NCBI GenBank assembly: GCA_024305405.1
Contig: JAKNDB010000107.1
Location: 1,922,001 to 1,986,000, forward strand
Length of the DNA: 64,000 bases
Origin: Dirofilaria immitis
Lineage: Eukaryota > Nematoda > Chromadorea > Rhabditida > Onchocercidae
Direction of reading: 5' to 3'
Within the stretch, counting starts at the first letter, position 1, and every line of letters begins with the position of its first letter. The notes under the pieces were generated by a model, which saw nothing but the letters and a program-made list of their open reading frames with translations, made no database searches and was not told the DNA's origin. The position numbers and the translations under genes were made by a program. Below, piece by piece: positions 27,601-42,144 of the stretch.

Positions 27601-28756
27601 GCCTATTAGGCCATCTGTCTTTCTTTTTCTCTTTCATCTTTTCTTCTCATTCATTGCCTAATATTTCCATTATATCGCATTTGAATATTAAAGGTAAAAT
27701 TAAATCAATTAAATATTTCTAATACTTTTCTTCCCTAAATGGCAAAAAAAAAAATCTTTAATCTTTGTATAATCTGCAAATTTGAGCCCATTCAAAAATA
27801 TTAATTAAAAAAAAAAATATTAATTTTTTTTTTCTTACTACTAGTAATAGATGAAATCATGAATAAATTTTTTAAGCATATTCTTTATTTTATTTCGTTA
27901 ATACTTCATTTTTTTAGCTTCCTAAAAGATTCTCTTAGCTTATCATTATTTTTTATCTCTTCAAAAATTCTCTTAGCTTATCACTATTTTACGATTTAGA
28001 GGTTCAATTTTTGCTTGGAGCTTTTTCCTTTGCTCTTTTTTTCTTCAAATTAGCTTTATAAATGATTTTTAGTTGTTGTTTTTATTTTGTGATCATTAGG
28101 TAAATATTATCAGTGATAAGCACCAAATATTTTAATTGACTTATTCAAAACATTATGCCTATTCTGATGATACACAATTATTATCTATTAGAATGATTAA
28201 ATTATAATATCTTGGAAAAGATACATTCAGAAGTCTTACTTGATACGATAACTATTACTTCCTTTAATTAATTATTTAATTATGATATGGATAAATTTGC
28301 ATTAAAAAAAATATTGCACATATTTTATTGTATTCATTTGCACTTGTATTCATTGATAAGTTTTATTTTTTTTATTAAATTATCACAGAAATGATAATAA
28401 ATATCAATCAAATGTATAGCAGTTAGGAAGAAAAGTATGCATGTATAATGTACTAAAATGAATATCATTTATGCTAAAATATCTTTCATTTCAGCATTTT
28501 GTTTCAGTATCTATATCAATGATCGATCAGATAGCGATTACAAGTTAGCATGAAATAGATATTGCCATCTTTTACCCTTTGACCTAATGAAAACAACAAT
28601 GTTCCGTTTCTACTTCTTTTGTTTACTTTTTTTCCCCTCACCTCCTTTTTAATAATTATTTGCAGGATAAGTGTGCATGCATTTTATCATTTTATTATTA
28701 TCATAATATATATATATAAGTACATAATATGTGTATCGCATGTTAATAGTTAAATG
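21677..28756. other. AT-rich intergenic stretch
   Basis: No supported gene. It contains (CAA)n at about 23761-23785, an (AAT)n patch near 24441-24470, TA runs near 24690 and 25340, short CAAT runs near 26979-27001 and a duplicated TTCTCTTAGCTTATCA motif near 27930-27980. Hydrophobic readings such as those at 22573-22803 and 23818-24006 are what AT-rich DNA gives by chance. Confidence 0.5.
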
Positions 28757-28814
28757 TATATCAATTTGTCTGTATATATATATATCTGTCTGTCTTTATA
28801 TACATTTGTACATG

Positions 28815-28845
<31 letters not shown>

Positions 28846-28919
28846 ATGTGTATGTATATGTATATGTATATGTTAAGAAATGTAGCACTATTATTTAAAA
28901 TGCATTTTAAATGAGACGG

Positions 28920-28967
<48 letters not shown>

Positions 28968-28980
28968 CGGTGATGATATG
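28757..28980. repeat. Compound TA/TG and (GAT)n microsatellites
   Basis: Alternating TA, TG and TATG runs at about 28772-28872 are followed at 28918-28978 by a (GAT)n array of about 20 units with GGT interruptions at its ends. Confidence 0.93.
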
Positions 28981-29216
28981 TTTGTAATCATGCTTGGAGC
29001 ATGTTATACTTAAAAGTTTGCTTTATGACTAATATTACCTTTGGAAGATTCATTTTTGTTTAGTAATTTTTGTAAGAATAAAATTTCATTTTGTATTATT
29101 TAAAAAAAAAAATGAATTAATTAAAAATTCTTTAAATGATAAATTTTCATGAAATCTTTTTTCCCTTTCATTTTTCTCATCTCTAAATATTATATGTAAT
29201 TCTCTCCCTCCACCTT

Positions 29217-29220
<4 letters not shown>

Positions 29221-29265
<45 letters not shown>
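29221..29265. repeat. (TC)n microsatellite
   Basis: A pure dinucleotide run of about 22 units. Confidence 0.95.
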
Positions 29266-29268
<3 letters not shown>

Positions 29269-31392
29269 CAATATATAATCAATCACTTTAGACATTACTA
29301 ATATTTAATTTTTATCAAACAGTAATTTTTTTTTCCTTTTTTCCAATGAATTCATCATAGTGCTATTTTTTGCGCTGAATATATTCATTCTCTTTGCTTC
29401 TTTCTATCAAAAAGATTTCTGAATCTGTTCCAGACATTCGGATTCTTTACAGATTCTTTCACAATTTTGCTGCTCGTAAATATTTACCATTGAAAGTGCT
29501 TTTGCTCTAATATAATGTTTTATTTGATATGATTTTGATGCGATCGTCATTTTGATTGCATTAAGTGATCATTTCTAACGACGCATAAATATTACCATTT
29601 TATGGCATCAATGTTTTTGGAAGTGGGAGAAAGACCAAAATTGAGGAAGGGAATGAAGAAAGATTTAAAGTCAATTTTACTTTTTAATTTTATTATTCAA
29701 TTGCACAAATATCCTATCTATTTAACTGTAAAAAAAAAAAAAAAAAAAATTGCTTCTCTATGGCCAAAAAATTTTAGCCTAGGCATCATATAGAAATATT
29801 AGGCCCTAATTTTGATCCTTATATGATGAGCAATAAAAATATATATTTTTATATTATAGCATAAGATATTATATTTTTATCTCTCTTATAATTTATATAT
29901 TATATGCTTAGTTTTTTTTTTTCTATCAAAAATTCCTATCATTTTTGTTAGTTTTATTCTTTTAAAAAAAAAAAAAAGAAAAAAATTTTTAAATAAAATT
30001 ACCCATCCATCTATCCTTCTTAATCTTCACTATCTTTTCCTAACTTACAAAAATTTTACATTTTATTCAAAGCTATCAATCTATCGATCTAAACAGCAAA
30101 TGATTATATTTTCATTTTCCATTGCTTTTCTCTTCAATATTTGCCAGCTTATCAAATTTAATGATAATTTTTTATATCATAATTAATTCAAATCTAAAAT
30201 GATAAATTGAAAATTTTATAAGACGATCTTAAGTTTGCCATATAAATTCATCTTTATGATAATAGAAATTAGTAATTGTGTAATGATAAGAAATACAGTA
30301 CTTCTTATCAATTTGTTTATGCAAATAATAACTTTGAAGTTAAATAATTGGATTTTTCATGTTTCAAACTTATGAAGTTAATTATAAATATTATATTTTG
30401 CTATAACTCAATGAGATTATATTAAAAATGATAAGAATTTTTGCAATTATTAAGTTTATGAAAGAAATAGAGCCGTAAATTAGATGCAAATCGTTAGGAA
30501 TATTACCGATAAATAGCAATTTAATTATATTTGATTGAGCCTATTGTATATTATTGTAAGTTGATTTGGAAATCTTTCATTTCATGATTTTCTCGATCAA
30601 AGTCGAGAATGTTGAAAAAAAAATGTCCTAATCTAATATCCATTCATCATTATGCAATGTTATCGAAATATCGTATACAAGCAATAACAATGAAGGAAAG
30701 TATATTAATTAAAATAATTCAACAAAATAAAAAAATTTATTAATTTTATTATTAAAATTATAAAAAAATCTTTTTTTTTTCGTCCTTCCTCAAAGAAGGA
30801 AATGTAAAATTAGACGAAAAACTAAAGGGAAATGACAATTTTATATTGTATTTGACAAATTATTTATTGGAAGTAAAATTTAATTAAGATTATGTTATGA
30901 TGATAAATTAACAGCTGAAATATATATACATATATAGATATGATCGATTATTTTTGTTATGTGATATGATTGAGAGATAATATTTATATGAACCATATAC
31001 CTCTTAGTAATCTTTATTAAAGCTTACTTAACCCATATTTTTCTTTGCCTTTTTTCTTTCTTCTTCTTTTTAATTAATGAATATAAATTTAGATAATTAG
31101 ACGTATAATATAAGGTAGAAGAAAGGAGAGAAGAAAAGTATGAAGAAGTAATTTTACCTTTTATTTTTGAAATTATTAATTTAATTGAATTAATAGAACG
31201 ACAGTTCATCCTTGTAATATTTATGTTAAAATCTTTTCATCCATTCCAAATTTATGCTTAAAAATTTTTAAAAAAATATTTCATTTTTTTATTTAAAAAT
31301 AAAAAAAAAAATTCTTCCTTTCTACGATCGTTGTTTTTAATTCATTTTATTGCAATATATTATTGATAGACAAATGAAACATTGATGATTTG

Positions 31393-31423
<31 letters not shown>

Positions 31424-34400
31424 AGTATCTTCCTATTATATATCAGTGGGAAGGAACACTTCAAAAATTTTTCATTACAAAATGAATTATTTGAAATTTT
31501 TTAAATTATCTAAATTTATAAGTTGATATTATTCAAGAAATAGATTTATTATTGATTATTTTTCAATATGAATATTATCATCAAAGGGGTAAAAAAAAAA
31601 ATCATTTGTATTATGATCAAGAAAGAATAATAGATATAGAAATATTTTCATGATCATCCCAATTCAACTTTATGAAATAAATAAAAGAATGAATTTAAAT
31701 CAAACATAATTTTTAATCTCTGATAGGGAATTTTGAAAATTCATTAGCATTTTTTTTTTTGTTAGAAGAAACTTACTGATTGTAATTTTAGTTCAAGAAT
31801 TAAAGAAGTAATGATTTAATTTTTTATTGCTACTTTTATTGCTAAACACTATTTGTGATAATATTTATCTTTCAGAGGTAAATAATAAATTGAAATATAT
31901 TCGAGAAGCATGCATAGATTTATTATTGATTTAAAAATATGAAAGCTATGTAATTTTCTTATTTTTTCCCCCATTTGCATCAGCCAAATAAATATTCATC
32001 GTTTCTTTTTTTTTTTTTTTTTAATAATATCAAAAACAATGTTTGGAATGAAAATTTATTTATCAATACAATTTTTCTTGAAGAAATATCTTAGAAACAT
32101 TATATGGATCAATTGCGCCTAAGCGCCTCATATTTTCCGCCATTTTGATTTAGTATTATCTGAAATGTCAAAAATTATTGTAATCGATTACATTAGTATA
32201 GCTGTTTAAATATTATTCAAATATTATAATGCTTATGTTTAAATGTGATCAAACAAATATTGTTTCTTTCTTACTACTCTGAAAAACAATAAATGATCAA
32301 AATCATTGATCATTGATCGCTGTAATGAATAAAATAGAAATGTTTTTAAAAATTAATTTTATAAAGAAAAATTATACCGATAAATTTCAATATAAAATAT
32401 ATGATTATTGCTTATTATATTTTTAATAAATTTCACAAAGTTTTTCAAAATTCCTTTTTCTCAATCAAATTTTTGCTTTATTTCTGTTCTGTCTTTTCAT
32501 TATTTATCATTTATAGAAGCAATCAAATGTTTCTAAGAAATGATTTTTTTCTTTTTTAAATAGAAATTAATTGAAATTTATCTTAGAAATTCAAATCATT
32601 TGGAATGGATTGTTACTTCGTAGTTCAAAAAAAAAAGATATGTTTAATATTAAGTAAAATAGATATGTTTGTCCTATAATCCTAAATCTATCATTTTCAT
32701 TTAATAAAAAAAAAAAAAAACGAGCCTAACAGTAAATCGAACTGGATCATTTTTTCAAAAGGAAAAATTTTTTTTTCGAGTGCAATAAATTATTCTATTA
32801 CCGTATTTCGTTTTTTGATCCCGACTTAATTTTAATGATTGATCACAATTTGAATGAAACGCTACGTTGTTTATCATGGGCTAGTTTTTTCCTTTTTTTT
32901 TTTAAGATTGGTAAAACGAAATTAAAATTATTTAGATTAATGGAATCATCGTGATAAAACCATAAATTAATCTTTTGATAGATTTCAATGAAATTTGTTT
33001 TTTTTTGTCCCTAATTATTGTTGATGAAAAAGATAAAGTATTATTAATATCAGTAAGTATTATATGAAATATTTGAATTTATATTAATGAAATAAATATA
33101 TATCAGTATTGTCTTGATAAAATGATTATTAAATTAATCATCCTTTTATCAGTATTATTTAAAAATTTGAAATATTTTCATTATAAATTATGTTACTAAA
33201 AATTTTCTATACTTTACGATAATTCATTTAATATTTTGAATATTCTCATTCTCAAATTATATTATAAAAAGTCTTCCAGGATTTGAATGAGTAGTAAGTA
33301 TTTTATACTCTCTTTACGATGATAAACATTATTGCTTGCCAATTTGAAATTAAATAAATATAATTTGACAAATTATTCATTATATGCCATTTCTATACTA
33401 CCTTCATGTTCTCTGTTGCTAATAAACTGCATGCACTAACATAATTATCATAAATGATAATATTTTATCACGCTAAATCATCATTATGATTATTAGCATA
33501 ACAAATTTTAATTTTCCGCTTTCTTCTCAATAATCGACAGCTCTCTATCCATCGTCCGTCGTACGACTGTCCTTTTAATAATTTTCCATTGAATTTTCAT
33601 TTTACAAATTTTAAATAATCTTACGTATATTTGCGATAATTACGATACTTGTGATACTTTATTTTCTTCTCTCCCTCTTTCTTCTTCTTTATCTTTTCTA
33701 ATTAAAACAATTTCCCTATTTAGTAATCTTTTCACTAAAATGCATTTTCAGGTTTCAGATTCTTAGGTATGTACTTTTTTTTTTTTTTGAAAATCTCATG
33801 GAAAGGAATGAGATACGGTATATGCTTAATGTGATTAAACTTATTTGATTGATAATAGTAAGGTTAATTATGATAACTTTATATGTATTAAAATAAAATT
33901 ATCAATCTAATAAATTTATATTTTCTTCGAAATTTTCGGATTATAATATTTAAAAATTTATTTATATATTTTTAATATTTCAAAATTCATAATGCTAAAT
34001 TTAAAATTTTCATTCAATCGTGAGTTATTATTTTAGATTTTCTCGAAAATCTTAACAATTTAAATAGTCATATTAAAAGCATGATAAACAATATCAAATT
34101 ATTAGTTAAATAATGGATAATATATATATATATATATATATATCGTCGTTTCTTTTATAGGCATAATTCAAATTGCAAATCAATAGTATACTTAGAATTT
34201 GCTTTATTTTTTTTTTTTTTTTATGAAAGCAATTAATTTGATTTTGTTCTATTCATTTCGAATAGCTTCAATGAAATACTTTAGTGCAATTATTTTTTAA
34301 ATTTTTATCGGAAATTTTTGAGAAGATAATTAATGGAATGACTAAAAATATTTCTATGATATTTATTTATATTCAGATATTTCTATAGCTTTTTCCTTTT

Positions 34401-35244
34401 CTTCTTTTTTTTTTTTTGATTAATAACGATTGATGTATAATGTAGGATGATGAAAATGAAAGAGCAATAGCAAATTTGAAATAATATAGCTAGAGAAAGG
34501 TTTAATTATCTAACCTCTATGGATATTTGCCAAGTATTAAATTCAATATGAAATTATTATTTTTATTCTTATTACTATATTATATTTACTAATAACAAAT
34601 ATATTATTAATTAGCAAAGATTGAAGTACAATTCTTTTATGAATTCTCGATATTTTTTTCTCGAATTTTATTGAAGTAAATGAAGCTTTCAATACTTTTT
34701 AATAATGGAAATGTTTTTGCAAAAAGAAGGAAAAAAAAGAATTGTGTAAATTGATTTGTGATTGAAGCTAATTTGATTTATTTATTTGATAGGCTTCAGC
34801 GCTATTTTTTCTATTTGTTTAAGATTTAATTGTCATATCCGACAGAATATGTTCTTTTCTCGATGTCATCAAGAGTGATGTTCTATAGCTTCTTCCTGTT
34901 TTTATTTAATTTTCTCTTATATTATTTACCAATTTATCCTCTCTCTTTTCTATCTCCCATTTCTCTGCACCTGTCAACTTCATCTAATAATTAATTTCAT
35001 TATAAAATTGGTTGCATGTCAAAACGATGAACGATGCGAAAAGTTCAAATAGTTAACGTTATCAATTTCAATACAACTTATTTATACTTACCTTCTAGTC
35101 TTATCTTTTATCATCATTTCATTTATATTTTTTAATCATTCAAATAATTTCGCATAAATGCATAAAAGTAATTATAAACCTCTTCTCTTTTAATAATCGC
35201 AAAATTAATTATTTTGCTTTAATTATCCCTCGCAAATAATTAAT
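29266..35244. other. AT-rich intergenic stretch
   Basis: No gene-like segment was found. It is dominated by A/T runs (for example T22 near 31393) and TA repeats near 34120-34145. A GC-richer word TCCATCGTCCGTCGTACGACTG lies near 33548 but shows no feature I can name. Confidence 0.5.
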
Positions 35245-35710
35245 TCATACCACAACAACTGCTACTACTACGACGACTACTACTACTATTATTATTATTA
35301 TTATTACTATTACTACTACCACCACTACTACTACTACTACCACTACCACCGCTACTACCACCACTACCACCACCACTACTACCACTACTACTACTACCAC
35401 TACTACTACCACCACCACTACCACTACCACCACTACCACTACTACCACTACCACTACCACCACTACCACCACTACCACCACCACCACCACCACCACCACC
35501 ACTACCACCACCACCACCACCACCACTACCACCACTACCACCACCACCACTACCACCACCACCACCACCACCACCACCACCACTACCACCACTACCACTA
35601 CCACCACCACTACCACCACTACTACTACCACTACTACCACTACCACTACCACCACTACTACTACCACTACCACTACTACTACTACCACTACTACTACTAC
35701 TATTATTATT
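35245..35710. repeat. About 460-bp ACC/ACT triplet array
   Basis: Nearly every triplet over some 460 bases is ACC or ACT on the plus strand, with ATT triplets at both edges. Pure ACC blocks are concentrated in the middle (35476-35582). The long minus-strand frame is a valine homopolymer and the plus-strand frame is Thr-rich, both forced by the repeat; no gene context supports either. The mixture of C and T at the third position suggests C-to-T drift from an ACC or ACT founder array. Confidence 0.95.
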
Positions 35711-37510
35711 CTATCTAATATTATTAGATATTTAATTGATTCAAAGTTTTAAGAGTTAAAATGTCAATTTTTGATGAAAACAATCTGACAATTTGCTATT
35801 AGCAATTCAAATGAATAATTGAATTTAATAAAATTTGTCAATTTTTCTTTCATTCTTTTCACTCTTTTCCTATTATATAATATTTTTGTTTTTCTTTTTA
35901 TCGTTCAAAAATGATAAAAGATTGAATTAATGAAATTAAAAAAAAAAAAAAAAAGAGAAAAGAAAAAGTAACGGATAGATACATTTTAGGTAGTGAAATA
36001 AATTAGCATACTTTTATACTAACTTACTTAGTTATGGATGAAAATGTTTAAAGGCCAATTACCAGCTGCCATATACATCCATTAATTGCATCTTTCCTTC
36101 TTTCTTGGCCCTTTTTTTTTTTTTTTTTTTTTCACCGTCATATTTTGCCTTTCCATTTGTTTGGTTACTTACTTGTCCTCCAACATATAAATGCATAAAA
36201 TGTCTTCAAATGTTTAGGCCTATTTCCGATTTTTCTCAATTTATTTTATTATTTAGATGAAGATGAGAAATTCATTGGTTAGAATGCTTCACTTTCTCGC
36301 ATTTTACTATACCTAAGAAAAGTAATTTATTCAATTAAATTATCGTTCAAAAAAAAAAAAAAAAAAAAGAACGATAACTTCTTGAGGATTCAGATGGATC
36401 CATATTTGTATATTGCTTCATTTGTAATTCTATGAATTAACGCAAAATCAATTTGATGCATATCTGAATTTGATAATTTAGTTTTAAACAAACTGCATAC
36501 TATTCATCTAAGTGAATAAATTACATATTATTTAACGGCAGAAAGTAGTAGCTAATACATTCGAAGTAGCTAATACATTCGAAACAATATCAGTATGCCG
36601 ATTTTTATCAATAATAATAATGATAATGATAAAAAAACGCTTATAGCTTACTTTTATCATTATGCATGAATAGATGAAGATGAGGAATGATTTAGTTGAT
36701 AACTATTAGATGGGAACAATTAAGCTGTTTATTAAATCGTTCTGCTTACGAAACTTTTATCGGCTTACATGCCATGCCAGTAAAGCATCCATTAATAATC
36801 TATCGCAAATAATCGCAAAATAATCTTGATGAGAATTATTCATTGCCGTCTAAGATTATGATATTTGTTAAATTATTATAACAAATAAATATATCAATCG
36901 AGAATGGATGATAAAATTTGCGATGTATATGCGTCTCATTTAATCCTTTAAGCAATGCACTAGATTTAATTTTTTAATGTGAAAAGATAAAAGTAACGGA
37001 TTTTATTTATCATACAATCATTGAAAATTTTTTTGATTAAATTGAGCTTATCGTACTATCTATATTTATTGCATGAATTGTTATCATTGTTTTGTTTCAT
37101 AATATAATACGATGAACAAACAATTCATTCTCGAATTCATTTCTTTTTTTTTCATAAATCACTTTCATTCCTTATCATCATTCATTTATCCTTTCATATT
37201 TTATTGTTTGAAATTTCATCTATACATTTAGAATTAATTTAGGATTAAAGTCGAGAGTATGATATTTATCAATTAAGCGCTTATTTCAAGCATTATGAAC
37301 AAAAGAAGCAATGGTGGAAGAAATGGTAATTCAAAACAATCTCTTATAATTATTGACCAATTAACATATTGAATTAAAATTGATCTAAATTTAGAAAGAC
37401 TTAAAAAGCATATATCCAAAACGATGACCAATCGATTATTTAATTTCTTAAATCAAACCTTTTATTATAAAATGATAGCAGGTGTTCATTTACCTGTATC
37501 ATCAATATCA

Positions 37511-37545
37511 TAAGTAAAAATCTATTACCGATAGATTTTTACTTA
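37511..37545. repeat. Perfect 15-bp hairpin
   Basis: TAAGTAAAAATCTAT is followed by the 5-base loop TACCG and then the exact reverse complement. There is no T run placed as in an intrinsic terminator, and no transcript context. Confidence 0.85.
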
Positions 37546-39165
37546 AGATAAATCATCAAAATGTCAATCTGCGTTATCAATTTATAGATAAAATTGACAG
37601 CACAATTGTGATCGTATGAAATTAATTAAAAAGAATTAAAAGCGAAATTAGCAGTATGATCTTAGAAGTAGGCATAAGTTATTATCATCATTAATCACTA
37701 ATTGCTAATTTATTTTAATTTTTTCAAAAAATTCAATCAAATTAAAAGATATCATTCATCGATAACTAACTAACTAACATCTACTTCTTATCCGTTAATA
37801 AATATCACACCTTTTCACACTTATTATCATCATTATGTTATAAAGCGGAAAATGTTTTTTTTTTTTTATAAAATTATTAGCACAAATATATTAAACATTC
37901 ATTAATAATTTCTACTATATTTCGTTTAGCAATATTAAATAACTAATAAGAATATATTTGAAGGAAAGAAATTAAATTGAAAAAAATGTGATGTGATGAG
38001 ATGAGATTTATGGAAAATTTTAGCACTTTTTTTTTTAATTTACTCTTTTCATTTTTGCAAAATTTGCTTACACTTTGTATTAATTATTTTTACTACTATT
38101 TATAGCATATATTCAAACTATTTAAGTTGTATGTTAGGTTGGAAAAAGTTTTTGAATTTTTAATTAGCAAAAAAATTGTACATTTTAATAATTGCAATTT
38201 TTTTTTTTTTTTTTAGCTGCAAATGATTCAATAATAATAATAAGCTAAATGAATGATAAGATTAATTAGATATTTCATTCATTTAATTCGATGATATTTG
38301 ATTGCATATTTAATTTCTTTAAATTTTAAAATCTTATCATAGATAATACTGTTGATAATGATGATGATAAATTAGCAATGTAAAAATATAAAAACAGTAA
38401 TTTTAGCAATATTATATTTTGTTAAAAAAAATGAAATGATAATAATAATGATATTGGATAGCAGTAATAACAATGTTAACGGCAACATTAAATATGCAAT
38501 ATTAGATTGAAATGCGATAAGTACAATCGTAATAAATGATAATAATTATTATAAATAATATAATTAATAATAATAATTTTAATAATATCGTTAAGAAGGA
38601 AGGAAGGAATGAAAGAAAAAGGGAGAGAGAGAGAGAGGAATGCAAGAAAAAAAACGAAGTATTTGAAAGATCCGTTCATCATCTGATATTAAAATGGATA
38701 GGAAAAGGAAAGAGAGAGAGAGAGAGAAAGAGGGAGGGAGAGAGAAAGAGAAAGAGAGGGCTGGAATTAAATTATGTTTTAGAGATTTTAAATTAATAAT
38801 TTGAATACATTGCTTGCTTCTTTTATTTGATTTCATAGCATGCAATGTGCAAATTTGATTACTTATCTGAGTGATAATCAAAAATAATAATCCTTTTTCA
38901 TGCATTCATTTATATTTTAGCAACGAGAATCGAGAATGCTTTCTCAAGAAAGGAGCATCTTTGGCATGCAATAATGCCATCCATTTATAACTTTTATTAA
39001 ATTTATTACTTTTCAACCCGGCTATTTTCGATTTGTTTAATTGCCACTTTTGGCTATGCAATGGCTTCCTTTTCCTTCCACTCTTCTTATTCTTTTAATA
39101 GTAATTATTACTTTGGATGATTGTTACTACTTTACTATTAGCATTTTTCTATCATTATCATCACA

Positions 39166-39245
39166 ACCATTATTATTATTATTATTATTATCATTATTAT
39201 TATTATTATTATTGCTGCTATTATTACTACTGCTGCTGCTATTGC
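39166..39245. repeat. (ATT)n / (GCT)n triplet patch
   Basis: About 20 ATT/ATC triplets are followed by mixed GCT, ACT and ATT triplets. The plus-strand poly-leucine or poly-tyrosine readings are repeat artefacts. Confidence 0.88.
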
Positions 39246-40484
39246 TACTTTCTTGACGTATATTTCTACCTTACTATTCTTACTTCTCATATGTCATTAA
39301 TGCTGCTTTTATCACAAGTTAGAAAGTTTATTTTAAATTTTTTTTTAAAAATTTAAACTCCACAGATGTATTCTAAACTATGAATAAATGATAATTTTAT
39401 CATTGCATAAATGTGTTAATATCCATAAAATATGCTTTTTTTTTCTCATTTCTTGAAGAAAACAAAAAATTGTTGCTTAAAATATTCTAACTTCTTTTAA
39501 GCGTTTCAAAATGATCGCTAATCTATTTGATTATTTGATGATATGATGGATGATCAATTAATTGATCAATTCACATTTAATGATTGCTATTAATAGATTT
39601 TTTTCATTTTTTTGTTTCTGTTTTTTTTAGCGAATAATAATCATCACGCTATCATTCTCAAACATTTTATAGCAATTTTCGCTTCCTACTAATATTATGT
39701 TAATCAAACGATTGCATGAATTAATTACGTAATTTTGAAATTAAACTTTTTAAAATTAATTGAAATTAATCATTCAAGATTGTTTATATGTATGTATGTT
39801 TGTATGTTTATATGTGATAATGAAGTATCACAATATCACATCATCACAGCATCGAATATATTCATTCATAATCTTTTTTTTTTTATTTATGAAGTATTAA
39901 TTGAAGTAATAGATCTTTCAAATATTTCTGTTATTAGATGACGGTAATTTGCATATGACAGATAAGTTAAGTATCGGAAAGATTGATATACGACAACAAT
40001 TAATGTGCTTTTAATTGCTTCATTTCAATTCTCTGCCATGGATTGATGATATTGCTTTTTTTTTTTTTTTTTCAATATTAAATTTCATTTGTTTATTTAA
40101 CCTCTGCCAAATGAATTGTAAAATATCCACACTGTTGCCTTGTTTTAAAAAAAAAAAACAAAAAAAAAAATTGTCTCAAATTTATATAGCAATTTGTCTT
40201 CTTTAGTCAACAATTTTTAATTTTCAATAAACAAATAAACTATTTTAATTTAAAATAAAAAATATTACAAATTTTATGCTAAAAATTATTTGCAACAAAA
40301 ATCAATTTTAACATATAAATTTGACTTTATTAGAGAACATAAAATAAAAGAAGAAAAAAACAAACAAACTAATTTTATTGATAATCTTAATATATCAAAC
40401 TTAAATTATCACTAATTCGCATTTTGCTTATCAATATATTCAAATTTCAAGTCTTCGTTATCTATACGAAAGATAAAATGTTTT

Positions 40485-40513
40485 GATATCACACTATATC
40501 AAAGTGTGATATC
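40485..40513. repeat. 11-bp hairpin
   Basis: GATATCACACT, a 7-base loop, then AGTGTGATATC. The stem is perfect and each arm end is itself a GATATC palindrome. Confidence 0.8.
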
Positions 40514-41884
40514 TTCTGAGAAATTCTAAAGTTCACTTTGTTCCTAATATTCAATTTATGATGTAGAAATGATTATTAGGCTTTAATGATTGATTTTTTT
40601 TCTTTAAATTATCCTATCCATACTTTTTACAGATACTTTTCTTCCATCTATTGGACTGTTATTTAGTCATATATTTTGATAACGAAATATATCTGTATAT
40701 ATTTAACTTAAAATACAGTAACCCATCATGGAAATGAAATATTTCTTCAATCTTCCTATATTTCTCAAGGGCAAATTTTTGGCTGTTCCAAACCTGAAAA
40801 TGTTTGCTTTTCTTTGCTCCAACAATGGCAATAGCAACAGCAATAGCATCAGCAAAAATTTGTATCTCAATTACGGAAATTAAAGTCCTTAAATTACATT
40901 TTTATTTACTTTATCCCTTCTTCTTCTTCTTCTTCTTCTTCTCATTTTTTCCCCTCCCTCCATTTTCTTACTTCTGCCCTTTTCCTTCATTTTTTTCAAA
41001 TCCATCAGATGACGATACTTTTCTCCTTACTCTTCAAATATATTTAAAATTTAATTTTGCACTATTCATTGATTCCATATAGGAGAAAAAAAAAAAAGAA
41101 AAATCCGTTGAGAATAGCAGAAATGTTCTCTTATTCATATCCTAAATTACTCTTATATACTTTCTTATGCTTCCCTTTTTTTTTTTTGTATCCTGAAAAT
41201 ACACATCGTTTAATTGCCTACCTATTAGTCTGATAATTTGTTGAATGATAATTTTTCTTTTTTTGCAAAAATTGTCAACAGAAGATTATTGACAAATATC
41301 ATTTTATAATTAGTCAGAATAAAATTGTCATATTTATCATTTTATAAAATTTATAATCATTATGATATTTCAATATTTAATTTTATAATTTACCTCATTT
41401 AGGTCAAAATTTAATTTTCATATTTTTGCTGTTGCAAATTTTTATCAATTATCACACCATTATTCATAACAATTGAATGTAAAATAAATAGCATTTGGTG
41501 TTTCAATACTATTGCTGTTTTTTTTTTTTTTTTTATCAAAATACTAATCATCATTCGTCATGCAATTAGTTAACGAGTTTTTCTTATTGAATTCTCGAAT
41601 TTAGATTTTATGCTAAGCGGTCGATTTAAATTCCTAATTCAATTTTCACTCGAACCTTTTTTTCTTGTTAAAGTTAATAGCCTATAAAATTGCTTTTATT
41701 TCGTTCGCGAGATAATTTATTTAATTTCTTCGGCCTATTTTTTTTTATTCAGTATTTCATTTTTTAGATTAGAACGAAAATTTGAAAAAAAAACGTCGAG
41801 CATCATTGAAACCTGTCGCAATATTTTCCCTCCTAAAAAACGAAATTTTAAAAATTTCGTCAAAAATCTGTTTTATAAAATTGA

Positions 41885-42105
41885 ATGCCCGAAAAATTAA
41901 TAACTATTACGGGTTGCCCGGAGAAAGCAGCAGCACCTGACGCCGTAGAAGTTGATCCCGGTGAGCCAGATAGCAAATCACAAGAAGCAGCATCAAAAAC
42001 GTCAGTCGTGGTACCAACTACGGTACCTAATTTGGGACCATTTCTACTTCGACCACCTCTTACAATGACACAACTATTATATGAGCAACAAAAAGTGATA
42101 TTCGC

Positions 42106-42144
<39 letters not shown>

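Larger units (their letters stand above)
35711..41884. other. AT-rich upstream region of the alr-1-like gene
   Basis: No gene called. It contains a 15-bp perfect hairpin (37511-37545), an 11-bp hairpin (40485-40513), an ATT/GCT triplet patch (39166-39245), (GA)-rich tracts near 38600-38760 and a (TTC)n run near 40918-40941. It is the immediate upstream flank of the homeobox gene and so the natural place for enhancers, but I can identify no individual site. Confidence 0.5.

Noticed and set aside
35245..35688. 147-codon minus-strand open frame made almost only of valine
   Set aside because: It is the forced translation of an ACC/ACT triplet repeat with no start context, splice sites or non-repeat sequence.
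40804..41082. Plus-strand frame with GCAATAGCAACAGCAATAGC repeat before the homeobox gene
   Set aside because: It could have been an upstream Asn/Ser- or Ala/Ile-rich exon, but the frame runs into a phenylalanine run from a TTC microsatellite, and the homeobox gene has its own ATG with a stop just upstream.
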